Positions 49,758 through 59,303 of a stretch of 64,000 bases of DNA are shown piece after piece; within the stretch, counting starts at the first letter, position 1; every line of letters begins with the position of its first letter. Location of the stretch: contig NZ_JABWRJ020000002.1 in assembly GCF_014268935.2 (NCBI RefSeq), positions 124,001-188,000 of the forward strand. The letters run 5' to 3'. The notes beneath the pieces were generated by a model, which was given only the letters and a program-made list of their open reading frames with translations, was not told the DNA's origin and did no database searches. Source of the stretch: Pseudomonas peradeniyensis. GTDB taxonomy: Bacteria; Pseudomonadota; Gammaproteobacteria; Pseudomonadales; Pseudomonadaceae. The position numbers and the translations under genes were made by a program.

Positions 49758-51650
49758 TCAGATCCTGAAACTCCCCACCAGATGCTTCAACCGCTCGACC
49801 TGATGTTCCAGGTCGGTGCAGGCACGCAAGGTGCTCTGCAGGTTGTGCACCCCTTCCTGGTTCAGCGTATTGATCTCGTTGATGTCGACATTGATCGACT
49901 CGACCACGGCTGTCTGCTCCTCGGTGGCGGTGGCCACCGACTGGTTCATGCCGTCGATCTCGCCGATGCGCTGGGTGACGCTGCCCAGGCGCTCGCCGGC
50001 CTGGTTGGCGATGCCCACGCTGCGATCACTGTGCTGCTGGCTCTGGTTCATGGTGCTGACCGCCACCTGGGCGCCGGCCTGCAGTTCCTCGATCAGGCGC
50101 TGCACCTGCTGCGCCGAGTCCTGGGTACGGTGGGCCAGGTTGCGCACCTCGTCCGCGACCACGGCGAAGCCGCGCCCGGCCTCACCGGCGCGGGCGGCCT
50201 CGATGGCGGCGTTGAGCGCCAGCAGGTTGGTCTGCTGCGAGATGCCGCTGATCACATCGAGGATCTGGCCGATGTTCGCCGTGTGGTTGTTCAGTGTCTC
50301 GATATTGCCGCTGGCGTCGCTGATGCGCGCCGACAGCTGGTTCATCACGTCGATGGTTTCGCCGACCACTTGCTGGCCTTCCTCGGCCAGGCCACGGGCG
50401 GCGCTGGAGTGCTGCGAAGCGAGAGCGGCGTTCTGGGCGATTTCCTGGGCGGCGGCACCCAGCTGGTTGATCGCCGCGGCCACGCTGCTGGTACGGCTCG
50501 ACTGCTGGTCGGCGTTGTGGATCGAGGCGTTGGAGGCGTTGACCACCTGGCTGGCCACGGCATTCACCTGGCCGGTGGCCGAGGCCACTTCGCGGATCGA
50601 CTCGTGGATTCGCTCGACGAAGCGGTTGAACGACTGCGCCAGGCTGCCGAACTCGTCCTGGGCGTGGATGTTCAGGCGCCGGGTCAGGTCGCCCTCGCCC
50701 TCGGCGATGTCGCGCATGGCGCGGCCCATTACGTGTAGCGGCTCCATCAGCACACGGATCAGCAGGCCGAGCAGGGCGATGATCACCACCACCGCGATCA
50801 GCGTCGCCACCAGCGCCGAGGTGCGCAGCTCGCCGAGCATGGCGAAGGCCGCGTCCTGGTCCAGCACCAGCGCCACGTACCAGTCCGCCGACGGCACGCC
50901 GTCGACATGGGTGAAGCTGATGAACTGCCGGCGGCCCTCGACCTCGACCTCTTTCAGGCCGCTGCCGATGCGCAGGTCGTTGCCGGGGTAGACATCGGCC
51001 AGGGTCTTGAGCGCCAGCTCACCCTTGGGATGGATGAGCACCTTGCCTTCGCCGTTGACGATGAAGGCATGGCCGCGACCGCCGAAGTCCAGGGTGTTGA
51101 TCAGGTTGCTGATGGTCTGCAGGTCGGTGTCGACACCGCTCACGCCGATCATGCGCCCGCCCTGCTGCACCGGGGTGGCCAGGGTGATCACCAGCTTGCC
51201 GGCTGATACCGAGATATACGGTTCGGTGACGATGGTCTGGCCCGCCGCGCTGGCTGCCTTGTACCAGCCGCGTACGCGCGGGTCGTAGTCGGCGGCGCGG
51301 TTGCCCACCGGTACCGACTGCATGCTGCCGTCCTGGCCGCCAAAGTAGGTGAGGATGAAGTTGCCGCTGTACACCGGCAACGCCAGGATGCGGTCGAGGC
51401 TGCCCTTGGCCGGGCCGTCGACGGCGATCTGCTGGGCCACCGAGTTCACCAGCTGGATGCGGCTGTCGAGCCAGGTGCGGATGTTGCCCGCGGTCAGGTT
51501 GCCCAGTGACTGCAACGTCGATTCGGTGTCGCTGCGCAGCGACTGGCGCTGTCGGTAGTCGTTGAACAGAACGAAGCAGGTGAAGGCGACGGCCACCACG
51601 AGGGCGGCGGCCAGCAGGATCTTGTGGCTGAACTTGAGGTTCTTGGTCAT
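49758..51650 (-). CDS. Methyl-accepting chemotaxis protein, dCACHE type (PctA-like)
   Basis: A 630-residue receptor: N-terminal membrane helix (10-30), periplasmic double-CACHE domain (about 35-275), second membrane helix (about 285-310), HAMP and a signalling domain with the hairpin tip region [23 protein letters not shown]. It is close in pattern to the amino-acid receptor PctA. In the amino-acid-binding motif Tyr122, Arg127, Trp129, Tyr130 and Asp174 are present, but the aspartate after EPY is serine (Ser147 in EPYISVS). This could shift its ligand away from ordinary amino acids. It is a single gene; the start at [10 protein letters not shown] matches family members. Confidence 0.93.
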   Translation of the reverse strand: MTKNLKFSHKILLAAALVVAVAFTCFVLFNDYRQRQSLRSDTESTLQSLGNLTAGNIRTWLDSRIQLVNSVAQQIAVDGPAKGSLDRILALPVYSGNFILTYFGGQDGSMQSVPVGNRAADYDPRVRGWYKAASAAGQTIVTEPYISVSAGKLVITLATPVQQGGRMIGVSGVDTDLQTISNLINTLDFGGRGHAFIVNGEGKVLIHPKGELALKTLADVYPGNDLRIGSGLKEVEVEGRRQFISFTHVDGVPSADWYVALVLDQDAAFAMLGELRTSALVATLIAVVVIIALLGLLIRVLMEPLHVMGRAMRDIAEGEGDLTRRLNIHAQDEFGSLAQSFNRFVERIHESIREVASATGQVNAVASQVVNASNASIHNADQQSSRTSSVAAAINQLGAAAQEIAQNAALASQHSSAARGLAEEGQQVVGETIDVMNQLSARISDASGNIETLNNHTANIGQILDVISGISQQTNLLALNAAIEAARAGEAGRGFAVVADEVRNLAHRTQDSAQQVQRLIEELQAGAQVAVSTMNQSQQHSDRSVGIANQAGERLGSVTQRIGEIDGMNQSVATATEEQTAVVESINVDINEINTLNQEGVHNLQSTLRACTDLEHQVERLKHLVGSFRI

Positions 51651-51873
51651 TTTTCTTGGAATCTGCGCACGGGCACGAAGGGGAGGGGTGCGGCAAAAGG
51701 CCACACCACCGCTCTATGTCGACGCGCAGGAATAAAACATTAATCGTTTGCGCGCCAGGCGACCAACGGTGCACAACGAAACCTGGCCCGCCAGGGAACC
51801 GCGGAGCCTTTTTCCCTTCTAAGCTCCCTGCAGGCCCTCGTACCTGCGTATCCACCTCCAGGAGTGTCCCTTC

Positions 51874-52128
51874 ATGTCGTTGCGTTCCCTCGCCCTGTTG
51901 TCCTTGTGCGTCGTCCTGACCGCCTGCAGCAAGATCAACCAGGAAAACTATTCCAAGCTCAAGGCCGGCATGAACAAGGCCGAGGTCGAGCAACTGCTCG
52001 GTTCGCCCAAGGAGTGCTCCGGCGCGCTGGGCATGAGCAGCTGCACCTGGGGTGACGAGAAGAGCTTCATCAGCGTGCAGTACGCGGCGGACAAGGTCCT
52101 CATGTATTCCGGGCAGGGCCTCAAATGA
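51874..52128 (+). CDS. Small outer-membrane-type lipoprotein (SmpA/OmlA-like)
   Basis: An 84-residue lipoprotein with lipobox LTAC (Cys18). The mature part YSKLKAGMNKAEVEQLLGSPKECSG is the helix-hairpin typical of the SmpA/OmlA (BamE-like) and DUF3862 groups, and CSG--SCTWGDE may form a disulfide. It is too short and too different to be BamE itself. Its stop overlaps the start of blc (ATGA), so the two lipoproteins are made together. Probable envelope-stress or maintenance role by analogy only. Confidence 0.82.
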   Translation: MSLRSLALLSLCVVLTACSKINQENYSKLKAGMNKAEVEQLLGSPKECSGALGMSSCTWGDEKSFISVQYAADKVLMYSGQGLK

Positions 52129-52697
52129 GGCGTCTGCACCTGCTGCTGGGCGTGTGCCTGGTGATGCTGCTCGGTGGCTGCGCCACCTCGGCCACCGACC
52201 CGCTGGCGCCGAAGACCGCAGGTGCGGTCGACCTCAAGCGTTACCAGGGCAAATGGTTCGAGCTGGCGCGTCTGCCAATGAAGTACCAGGACGGCTGTGC
52301 CCAATCTGAAGCCCACTACAACCTCAAGCCCGACGGCACGGTCGGTGTGCTCAATCGCTGCCGCACCATGGGCGACGAGTGGCTGCGCGCCGAAGGCCAT
52401 GCCACGCCGCAGGAGGCCGGGCACACCGACAAGCTGTGGGTCGAGTTCGACAACTGGTTTACCCGCCTGGTGCCGGGCGTGGCCAAGGGTGACTACTGGA
52501 TCCTGTTCGTCGACGAACGCTACCGCACAGCGATCGTCGGCAGCCCGGATCGCAAGTACCTGTGGATTTTGTCGCGCACGCCTTCGTTGCCGGCGTGGGA
52601 GCGCGAGAATCTCTTGGCCAAGGCGCGGCAGCAGGGGTATGACACCAATCGGCTGATCTGGCGCACGCCTGACAGAGACATCGTCGCCCGGCATTGA
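52125..52697 (+). CDS. blc: Bacterial lipocalin Blc
   Basis: A 190-residue lipoprotein with lipobox LGGC (Cys19). The lipocalin motifs are present: GKWFELARLP (first motif, GxW), the second NRCRTMGDEWLRAEGHA, and the third WILSRTPSLP. E. coli Blc is an outer-membrane lipoprotein binding lysophospholipids and fatty acids, induced in stationary phase and membrane stress. It is translationally coupled to the upstream OmlA-like gene. Confidence 0.93.
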   Translation: MRRLHLLLGVCLVMLLGGCATSATDPLAPKTAGAVDLKRYQGKWFELARLPMKYQDGCAQSEAHYNLKPDGTVGVLNRCRTMGDEWLRAEGHATPQEAGHTDKLWVEFDNWFTRLVPGVAKGDYWILFVDERYRTAIVGSPDRKYLWILSRTPSLPAWERENLLAKARQQGYDTNRLIWRTPDRDIVARH

Positions 52698-52730
52698 GCC
52701 TGCCCAACATCTAGAGACAGGCCTCGCCCC

Positions 52731-52848
52731 CTGTGGGAGCGGCCTTGCGTCGCGAAAGGGGCGCATAGCGCCCCCGGGATTTCGATGTCGATGCAGATGT
52801 TGCTGGGGCCGCTTTGCGGCCCTTTCGCGACGCAAGGCCGCTCCCACA
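52731..52848. repeat. REP pair between blc and hutF
   Basis: Left unit TGTGGGAGCGGCCTTGCGTC with GCGAAAGGGGCG; right unit GGGGCCGCTTTGCGGCCC with TTTCGCGACGCAAGGCCGCT and CCCACA. This is the 'GGCCTTGCGTCGCGAAA' family, distinct from the majority REP of the window, between convergent genes. Confidence 0.88.
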
Positions 52849-52858
52849 GAGCCAGCGT

Positions 52859-54223
52859 TCACCCCAATAACTGGCGCAACACCTCGACAAACGCCACCGC
52901 GCTCTCCTCTTCCTGCCCATGCCGCCCCTGGCGCACCACCCACCGCCCGTTGACCATCACATCGCGCACCTGACGGTCGCCGCCGGCGAACAGCCAGCGG
53001 TTCAGGATCGCATCACCGTCGGCCACGGCCAGGTATGGATCCTGCCCATCGAGCACCAGCCAGTCCGCGCGCTTGCCCACGGCGAGTTCGCCGATCGGCT
53101 GTCCCAGCGCCTGGGCACCACCTGTCAGCGCGGCATCGTAGAGAGTGCGGCCGACCATCGGCTGGTCACCGCGATACAGCCGGTTGCGCCGCTGGTCGCG
53201 CAGGCGCTGGCCATACTCCAGCCAGCGCAGTTCCTCGACCACGCTGAGCGACACATGGCTGTCCGAGCCGATGCCCATGCGCCCACCCTGGGCCAGGTAG
53301 TCCACCGCCGGGAAGATACCGTCGCCCAGGTTCGCCTCGGTGGTCAGGCACAGCCCGGCCACCGCGCCGCTGCGGGCCATGGCGGTGACTTCGTCGGCTT
53401 CGGCGTGGGTGGCGTGGACCAGGCACCAGCGCTGGTCGACTTCGACATGCTCGTACAACCACTGCAGCGGACGGCGGCCGCTCCAGGCCAGGCAGTCATC
53501 GACTTCCTTCTGCTGCTCGGCAATGTGGATATGCACCGGGCAGGTCGCATCGCCGGCGCCCAGCACATCGGCGATCTGGCCCGGCGTTACCGCGCGCAGG
53601 GAGTGGAAGCACAGGCCCAGCGCCTGCGCCGGTTGTTGCGCCAGCAAGGGGGCAAGCTGCTGTTGCAGGCGCAGGTACTGCTCGGTGGAGTTGATGAAGC
53701 GCCGTTGGCCGTCGTTGGGGGCCTGGCCGCCGAAACCGGAATGGCTGTACAGCACCGGCAACAGGGTCAGGCCGATACCACTGGCACTGGCGGCGGCGCT
53801 GATGCGGCGCGACAGCTCGGCGGGGTCGGCATAGGCCTGGCCGTTCAGGTCATGGTGCACGTAATGGAACTCGGCCACCGAGGTGTAGCCGGCCTTGAGC
53901 ATCTCGATGTACAGCTGGCGGGCGATCACCTGCAGTTGCTCTGGGGTGATCCGGCCGACCAGGCGGTACATCAACTCGCGCCAGGTCCAGAAGCTGTCGT
54001 TGGGATTGCCGGCCACTTCCGCCAGCCCCGCCATGGCCCGCTGGAACGCATGCGAGTGCAGGTTGGGCATGCCCGGCAGCAACGGCCCGGCCAGGCGCTC
54101 GGCGCCATCGGCGCTGGCATCGGCCTCGATCGAGGCCAGCCGGCCGTCGGCGGCGACCTCCAGGCGGACATTGCGGGCCCAGCCCGAGGGCAGCAGGGCG
54201 CGTTCGGCGAAGTAGGCGGACAT
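52859..54223 (-). CDS. hutF: Formimidoylglutamate deiminase
   Basis: A 454-residue amidohydrolase-fold enzyme that converts N-formimino-L-glutamate to N-formyl-L-glutamate and ammonia, the fourth step of the five-step histidine route. Metal ligands are in PNLHSHAFQRAM (His56, His58), CPVHIHIAEQ and CLVHATHA, with the catalytic Asp in GIGSDSHVSL. Its presence together with hutG defines this pathway version. It is transcribed away from hutC across a HutC-type operator at 54247. Confidence 0.96.
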   Translation of the reverse strand: MSAYFAERALLPSGWARNVRLEVAADGRLASIEADASADGAERLAGPLLPGMPNLHSHAFQRAMAGLAEVAGNPNDSFWTWRELMYRLVGRITPEQLQVIARQLYIEMLKAGYTSVAEFHYVHHDLNGQAYADPAELSRRISAAASASGIGLTLLPVLYSHSGFGGQAPNDGQRRFINSTEQYLRLQQQLAPLLAQQPAQALGLCFHSLRAVTPGQIADVLGAGDATCPVHIHIAEQQKEVDDCLAWSGRRPLQWLYEHVEVDQRWCLVHATHAEADEVTAMARSGAVAGLCLTTEANLGDGIFPAVDYLAQGGRMGIGSDSHVSLSVVEELRWLEYGQRLRDQRRNRLYRGDQPMVGRTLYDAALTGGAQALGQPIGELAVGKRADWLVLDGQDPYLAVADGDAILNRWLFAGGDRQVRDVMVNGRWVVRQGRHGQEEESAVAFVEVLRQLLG

Positions 54224-54246
54224 CGGTGAAATCCTGTTATTGTTAA

Positions 54247-54263
54247 CTTGTATATACATATAC
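54247..54263. promoter_or_regulatory. HutC-type operator between hutF and hutC
   Basis: CTTGTATATACATATAC resembles the HutC operator (CTTGTATGTACAAG type) seen before hutU, with overlapping TATATA half-sites. It lies 24 bases from the hutF start and 85 from hutC, so HutC bound here could repress both directions. Confidence 0.65.
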
Positions 54264-54331
54264 AGCCGTTTGCCTGCCGGGTAAACTCCGGCAAGCTACC
54301 GTTCACTCCAACCGCACAAGGATTCAACGCC

Positions 54332-55078
54332 GTGCCGACACCTCCTGTCTCCGCGCTGGTTGCCCAGATGGGCGAAGGGCCGGCGCCGCTCTACGCCCGG
54401 GTGAAACAGATGATCATCCAGCAGATCGAGAGCGGCAGCTGGCCGCCTCATCACCGGGTGCCCTCGGAGAGCGAACTGGTCAGCGAGCTGGGCTTCAGCC
54501 GCATGACCATCAACCGCGCCCTGCGCGAACTGACCGCCGAAGGCCTGCTGGTGCGCATGCAGGGCGTCGGCACCTTCGTCGCCGAGCCCAAGAGCCGCTC
54601 GGCGCTGTTCGAGGTCAACAACATCGCCGACGAGATCGCCGGCCGTGGCCACCAGCATAGCTGCCAGGTGATCACCCTGGCCGAGGAGGCCGCCGGTTCC
54701 GAGCGCGCCCTGGCCCTGGACATGCGCGAAGGCCAGCGGGTGTTCCACTCGCTGATCGTGCATTACGAGAACGGCGTGCCAGTGCAGATCGAGGACCGTT
54801 ACGTCAACGCCGCCATCGCCCCGGACTACCTCAAGCAGGACTTTACCCGGCAGACGCCCTACGCCTACCTGTCGCAGGTCGCGCCGCTCACCGAAGGCGA
54901 GCACGTGGTCGAGGCCATCCTCGCCGAGCCTGAAGAATGCACGCTGTTGCAGATCGAGCGGGGCGAACCGTGCCTGCTGATTCGCCGCCGCACCTGGTCG
55001 GGGCGCCAGCCGGTGACCGCCGCACGCCTGATCCACCCCGGTTCCCGTCACCGTCTGGAAGGACGATTCAGCAAATGA
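54332..55078 (+). CDS. hutC: Histidine utilisation repressor HutC (GntR family)
   Basis: A 248-residue GntR/HutC-type repressor released by urocanate. The winged helix occupies residues about 20-85 (LYARVKQMIIQQIESG, VPSESELVSELGFSRMTINR), and the UTRA ligand domain includes EIAGRGHQHSC and the ending HPGSRHRLEGRF. Start: the GTG at 54332 with AAGGA upstream; the frame opens earlier through the operator but that part is not protein-like. hutD overlaps its stop by four bases. Confidence 0.95.
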   Translation: MPTPPVSALVAQMGEGPAPLYARVKQMIIQQIESGSWPPHHRVPSESELVSELGFSRMTINRALRELTAEGLLVRMQGVGTFVAEPKSRSALFEVNNIADEIAGRGHQHSCQVITLAEEAAGSERALALDMREGQRVFHSLIVHYENGVPVQIEDRYVNAAIAPDYLKQDFTRQTPYAYLSQVAPLTEGEHVVEAILAEPEECTLLQIERGEPCLLIRRRTWSGRQPVTAARLIHPGSRHRLEGRFSK

Positions 55079-55647
55079 CTCAGTTGCAGCTGTTGCGTGC
55101 CCGGGATTATCCGCGCATGCCCTGGAAGAACGGTGGTGGCTTCACCGAAGAGATCACCCGCGATGGCGGCGACAGCCTGGACGGTTTCGGCTGGCGCCTG
55201 TCGATTGCCGATATCGAGGAGTCCGGAGGCTTTTCCACCTTCACCGGGTATCAGCGGATCATCACCGTGTTGCAGGGTGACGGCATGCGCCTGCTGGTCG
55301 ATGGCCAGGCCAGCCGGCCGCTGCTGCCGTTCGACGCGTTCGCGTTCAGTGGCGAGAGCCAGGTCAGTTGCAAGCTGCTGGGCGGGGCGATTCGCGATTT
55401 CAACCTGATCTATGCGCCACAGCGGTATCGGGCGCGGTTGCAGTGGTTTGATGGCGGCAACCGGGTGTTCAGTTCGGCGTCGACGCTGTTGCTGTTTGCC
55501 GCCGGCAATCATGTCGAGGTGGGGTTGGCCGGGGAGGAGACGCAGCAGCTTGGGCGGTATGACTGCCTGCGGATCGATGGCAACGAGGGGTTGCTGGAGC
55601 TGGATGTGCAGGGGCGGTTCTGCCTGATCGAGCTGATTTCGCACTGA
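55075..55647 (+). CDS. hutD: HutD family protein
   Basis: A 190-residue cupin-like protein with the HutD signature at its start (RARDYPRMPWKNGGGFTEEI) and DGFGWRLSIADIEESGGFS. It is thought to set an upper limit on hut expression in P. fluorescens, perhaps by binding a pathway intermediate; it has no known catalytic activity. It is coupled to hutC through ATGA and followed by a large REP pair before hutU. Confidence 0.94.
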   Translation: MTQLQLLRARDYPRMPWKNGGGFTEEITRDGGDSLDGFGWRLSIADIEESGGFSTFTGYQRIITVLQGDGMRLLVDGQASRPLLPFDAFAFSGESQVSCKLLGGAIRDFNLIYAPQRYRARLQWFDGGNRVFSSASTLLLFAAGNHVEVGLAGEETQQLGRYDCLRIDGNEGLLELDVQGRFCLIELISH

Positions 55648-55661
55648 TCCATCTGTAACAA

Positions 55662-55759
55662 GATCGCGGGGCAAGTCGGGCCGCCGCATCGCCGCTCCCA
55701 CGACCAGCGAGCGTTGGCGTGGGAGCGGCGATGTGGCGGCCCGACTTGCCCCGCGATGC
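55662..55759. repeat. Extended REP pair between hutD and hutU
   Basis: A long inverted structure: ATCGCGGGGCAAGTCGGGCC, GCCGCATCGCCGCTCCCACG on the left arm, mirrored by TGGGAGCGGCGATGTGGCGG and CCCGACTTGCCCCGCGAT on the right, with about 14 bases between. It divides hutCD from the structural genes and could end the hutD transcript. Confidence 0.88.
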
Positions 55760-55797
55760 TTTTCGGAGGAACGGTCCGTTTTTTTTGGTTGCCTATG

Positions 55798-55811
55798 CTT
55801 GTACATACAAG
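55798..55811. promoter_or_regulatory. HutC operator upstream of hutU
   Basis: CTTGTACATACAAG is a 14-bp near-perfect palindrome of the known HutC operator form, 67 bases before the hutU start; a second half-site-like TGTTTGTATAG follows at 55819-55829 in the probable promoter. Confidence 0.8.
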
Positions 55812-55878
55812 TAAAGGTGTGTTTGTATAGTCGCCACGACACACACATGCCGTCGGACGACCGCAGAGGACCTCTCCC

Positions 55879-57552
55879 GTGACTGACAACAACAAATACC
55901 GTGACGTAGAAATCCGTGCCCCGCGTGGCAACAAGCTGACCGCCAAGAGCTGGCTGACCGAAGCCCCGCTGCGCATGCTGATGAACAACCTCGACCCGCA
56001 GGTCGCCGAAAATCCGAAAGAGCTGGTGGTGTACGGCGGCATCGGCCGCGCCGCGCGCAACTGGGAGTGCTACGACAAGATCGTCGAGACCCTGACCCGC
56101 CTGGAAGACGACGAAACCCTGCTGGTGCAGTCGGGCAAGCCGGTCGGCGTGTTCAAGACCCACAGCAACGCCCCGCGCGTGCTGATCGCCAACTCCAACC
56201 TGGTGCCGCACTGGGCCAACTGGGAACACTTCAACGAGCTGGATGCCAAGGGCCTGGCCATGTACGGCCAGATGACCGCCGGCAGCTGGATCTACATCGG
56301 CAGCCAGGGCATCGTCCAGGGCACCTACGAAACCTTCGTCGAAGCCGGCCGCCAGCACTACAACGGCAGCCTGAAAGGCAAGTGGGTACTGACCGCGGGC
56401 CTCGGTGGCATGGGCGGCGCCCAGCCACTGGCCGCCACCCTGGCCGGTGCCTGCTCGCTGAACATCGAGTGCCAGCAGAGCCGCATCGATTTCCGCCTGG
56501 AAACCCGCTACGTCGATGAGCAGGCCAAGGACCTGGACGACGCCCTGGCGCGCATCGCCAAATACACCGCCGAAGGCAAGGCCATCTCCATCGCCCTGCA
56601 CGGCAACGCCGCCGAGATCCTGCCAGAGCTGGTCAAGCGCGGCGTGCGCCCGGACATGGTCACCGACCAGACCAGCGCCCACGACCCGCTCAACGGCTAC
56701 CTGCCGGCCGGCTGGACCTGGGAGCAATACCGCGACCGCGCCCAGACCGACCCGGCTGCCGTGGTGAAAGCCGCCAAGCAGTCGATGGCCGTGCACGTCC
56801 AGGCCATGCTCGACTTCCAGAAGCAGGGCATCCCGACCTTCGACTACGGCAACAACATCCGCCAGATGGCCAAGGAAGAGGGCGTGGCCAACGCCTTCGA
56901 CTTCCCGGGCTTCGTCCCGGCCTACATCCGCCCGCTGTTCTGCCGTGGCGTCGGTCCGTTCCGCTGGGCCGCGCTGTCCGGTGACGCCGAAGACATCTAC
57001 AAGACCGACGCCAAGGTCAAGGAACTGATCCCGGACGACGCCCACCTGCACCGCTGGCTGGACATGGCTCGCGAGCGCATCAGCTTCCAGGGCCTGCCGG
57101 CACGTATCTGCTGGGTCGGCCTGGGCCTGCGCGCCAAGCTGGGCCTGGCGTTCAACGAAATGGTGCGCAGCGGCGAGCTGTCGGCGCCAGTCGTCATCGG
57201 ACGTGACCATCTGGACTCGGGCTCGGTATCCAGCCCCAACCGCGAGACCGAAGCCATGCGCGACGGCTCCGACGCGGTCTCCGACTGGCCGCTGCTCAAC
57301 GCCCTGCTCAACACCGCGGGCGGCGCCACCTGGGTTTCGCTGCACCACGGCGGTGGCGTGGGCATGGGCTTCTCCCAGCACTCGGGCATGGTCATCGTCT
57401 GCGACGGTACCGATGAAGCCGCCGAGCGTATCGCCCGCGTGCTGACCAACGACCCGGGGACCGGCGTGATGCGCCACGCCGATGCCGGCTACCAGATCGC
57501 CATCGACTGCGCCAAGGAGCAGGGCCTGGACCTGCCGATGATCACCGGCTGA
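55879..57552 (+). CDS. hutU: Urocanate hydratase
   Basis: A 557-residue NAD+-dependent enzyme converting urocanate to imidazolonepropionate (step two of histidine breakdown). Starts at GTG ([16 protein letters not shown]). Conserved parts are [17 protein letters not shown], the glycine-rich [17 protein letters not shown] for NAD+ binding, and [15 protein letters not shown] with its conserved cysteine. It is the first structural gene after the HutC operator and is followed by hutH. Confidence 0.98.
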   Translation: MTDNNKYRDVEIRAPRGNKLTAKSWLTEAPLRMLMNNLDPQVAENPKELVVYGGIGRAARNWECYDKIVETLTRLEDDETLLVQSGKPVGVFKTHSNAPRVLIANSNLVPHWANWEHFNELDAKGLAMYGQMTAGSWIYIGSQGIVQGTYETFVEAGRQHYNGSLKGKWVLTAGLGGMGGAQPLAATLAGACSLNIECQQSRIDFRLETRYVDEQAKDLDDALARIAKYTAEGKAISIALHGNAAEILPELVKRGVRPDMVTDQTSAHDPLNGYLPAGWTWEQYRDRAQTDPAAVVKAAKQSMAVHVQAMLDFQKQGIPTFDYGNNIRQMAKEEGVANAFDFPGFVPAYIRPLFCRGVGPFRWAALSGDAEDIYKTDAKVKELIPDDAHLHRWLDMARERISFQGLPARICWVGLGLRAKLGLAFNEMVRSGELSAPVVIGRDHLDSGSVSSPNRETEAMRDGSDAVSDWPLLNALLNTAGGATWVSLHHGGGVGMGFSQHSGMVIVCDGTDEAAERIARVLTNDPGTGVMRHADAGYQIAIDCAKEQGLDLPMITG

Positions 57553-57602
57553 TCGCCGCGCTTTGGATCGCACCCTGCAAGGGTGATACTGAACAACAAG
57601 AA

Positions 57603-57620
57603 GGGGCCCCGCGTGGCCCC
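57603..57620 (+). promoter_or_regulatory. Hairpin between hutU and hutH
   Basis: GGGGCCCCGCGTGGCCCC, a compact G-C-rich hairpin 20 bases before the hutH GTG and just before AGTAGCGAA. It could modulate hutH translation or protect the upstream message; no T-run follows, so it is not a clear terminator. Confidence 0.5.
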
Positions 57621-57639
57621 ATGCGATTGGAGTAGCGAA

Positions 57640-59172
57640 GTGACCGAATTGACCCTCAAGCCCGGCACCCTGACCCTGGCCCAGCTGCGCGCCATCCACG
57701 CCGCGCCCGTGCGCCTGCAGCTGGACGCCAGCGCCGCGCCGGCCATCGACGCCAGCGTCGCCTGCGTCGAGCAGATCATCGCCGAAGACCGCACCGCCTA
57801 TGGCATCAACACCGGTTTCGGCCTGCTGGCCTCGACCCGCATCGCCAGCCACGACCTGGAGAACCTGCAGCGTTCGCTGGTGCTGTCCCACGCCGCCGGT
57901 ATCGGCGCGCCGCTGGACGACGACCTGGTGCGCCTGATCATGGTGCTGAAGATCAACAGCCTCAGCCGTGGTTTCTCCGGCATCCGCCGCAAGGTCATCG
58001 ATGCGCTGATCGGCCTGGTCAACGCCGAAGTCTATCCACACATCCCGCTCAAGGGCTCGGTCGGCGCTTCCGGCGACCTGGCACCGCTGGCACACATGTC
58101 GCTGGTGCTGCTGGGCGAAGGCAAAGCCCGCTACAAGGGTCAGTGGCTGCCCGCCACCGAAGCCCTGGCCGTCGCCGGCCTCGAGCCGCTGACCCTGGCC
58201 GCCAAAGAAGGCCTGGCCTTGCTCAACGGTACCCAGGCGTCCACCGCCTACGCCCTGCGCGGCCTGTTCCAGGCTGAAGACCTGTATGCCGCGGCCATCG
58301 CTTGTGGCGGCCTGAGCGTGGAAGCCGCACTGGGTTCGCGTTCGCCATTCGATGCACGGGTTCACGAAGTGCGTGGCCAGCGCGGCCAGATCGACACCGC
58401 CGCCTGCTTCCGCGACCTGTTGGGCGACTCCAGCGAAGTGTCGCTGTCGCACAAGAACTGCGACAAGGTCCAGGATCCGTACTCCCTGCGCTGCCAGCCG
58501 CAAGTCATGGGCGCCTGTCTGACCCAGATCCGCCAGGCCGCCGAAGTACTGGGCATAGAAGCCAACGCCGTGTCGGACAACCCGCTGGTGTTCGCCGCCG
58601 AAGGTGACGTGATCTCCGGTGGCAACTTCCACGCAGAGCCCGTGGCCATGGCCGCCGACAACCTCGCCCTGGCGATCGCCGAGATCGGCTCGCTGAGCGA
58701 GCGCCGTATCTCGCTGATGATGGACAAGCACATGTCCCAGCTGCCGCCGTTCCTGGTGGAGAACGGTGGGGTCAACTCCGGCTTCATGATCGCCCAGGTC
58801 ACTGCCGCCGCGCTGGCCAGCGAGAACAAGGCGCTGTCGCACCCGCACAGCGTCGACAGCCTGCCGACCTCGGCCAACCAGGAAGACCACGTGTCGATGG
58901 CCCCGGCTGCCGGCAAGCGCCTGTGGGAAATGGCCGAGAACACCCGTGGCGTGCTGGCCATCGAATGGCTGGGCGCCTGCCAGGGCCTGGACCTGCGCAA
59001 GGGGTTGAAGACCTCGGTCAAGCTGGAGCAGGCGCGCCAGGCGCTGCGCCGCGAAGTGCCGCATTATGACCGCGACCGTTTCTTCGCGCCGGATATCGAG
59101 GCGGCCTCGACGCTGCTGGCCAAAGGCACCTTGACCGGCCTGCTGCCGGCCGGGGTCCTGCCTAGCCTGTAA
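57640..59172 (+). CDS. hutH: Histidine ammonia-lyase
   Basis: A 510-residue lyase that makes urocanate and ammonia from L-histidine. The catalytic MIO cofactor forms from Ala143-Ser144-Gly145 in [14 protein letters not shown]. Start: the GTG at 57640 giving [15 protein letters not shown], as in characterised Pseudomonas HutH; an ATG at 57583 in frame would add a non-conserved leader through the hairpin. Part of the hutU-hutH-permease-hutI-hutG series. Confidence 0.97.
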   Translation: MTELTLKPGTLTLAQLRAIHAAPVRLQLDASAAPAIDASVACVEQIIAEDRTAYGINTGFGLLASTRIASHDLENLQRSLVLSHAAGIGAPLDDDLVRLIMVLKINSLSRGFSGIRRKVIDALIGLVNAEVYPHIPLKGSVGASGDLAPLAHMSLVLLGEGKARYKGQWLPATEALAVAGLEPLTLAAKEGLALLNGTQASTAYALRGLFQAEDLYAAAIACGGLSVEAALGSRSPFDARVHEVRGQRGQIDTAACFRDLLGDSSEVSLSHKNCDKVQDPYSLRCQPQVMGACLTQIRQAAEVLGIEANAVSDNPLVFAAEGDVISGGNFHAEPVAMAADNLALAIAEIGSLSERRISLMMDKHMSQLPPFLVENGGVNSGFMIAQVTAAALASENKALSHPHSVDSLPTSANQEDHVSMAPAAGKRLWEMAENTRGVLAIEWLGACQGLDLRKGLKTSVKLEQARQALRREVPHYDRDRFFAPDIEAASTLLAKGTLTGLLPAGVLPSL

Positions 59173-59178
59173 CACCGC

Positions 59179-59250
59179 AATCGCGGGGCAAGTCGGGCCG
59201 CCGCATCGCCGCTCCCACGCCGATCGTGGGAGCGGGCTTGCCCCGCGATG
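59179..59250. repeat. REP pair between hutH and permease
   Basis: Left unit CAATCGCGGGGCAAGTCGGG with CCGCCGCATCGCCGCTCCCAC; right unit CGTGGGAGCGGGCTTGCCCC with GCGATGG. The two units belong to different REP variants, giving a hybrid pair inside the hut operon. Confidence 0.85.
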
Positions 59251-59303
59251 GGCTGTCCGCCGCCCTCCCGAATTCACGACCAGAACAACAATAAGGACGT
59301 GAC

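Noticed and set aside
57603..57620. Hairpin before hutH considered as a terminator or riboswitch
   Set aside because: No T-run follows and the structure is too short for a known riboswitch; kept only as a possible translational element.
55048..59277. 1409-codon open frame on the minus strand across hutD, hutU and hutH
   Set aside because: Antisense shadow of high-GC genes. The plus-strand proteins are certain, and the antisense product is low-complexity Ala/Gly/Val/Gln-rich with no domain.
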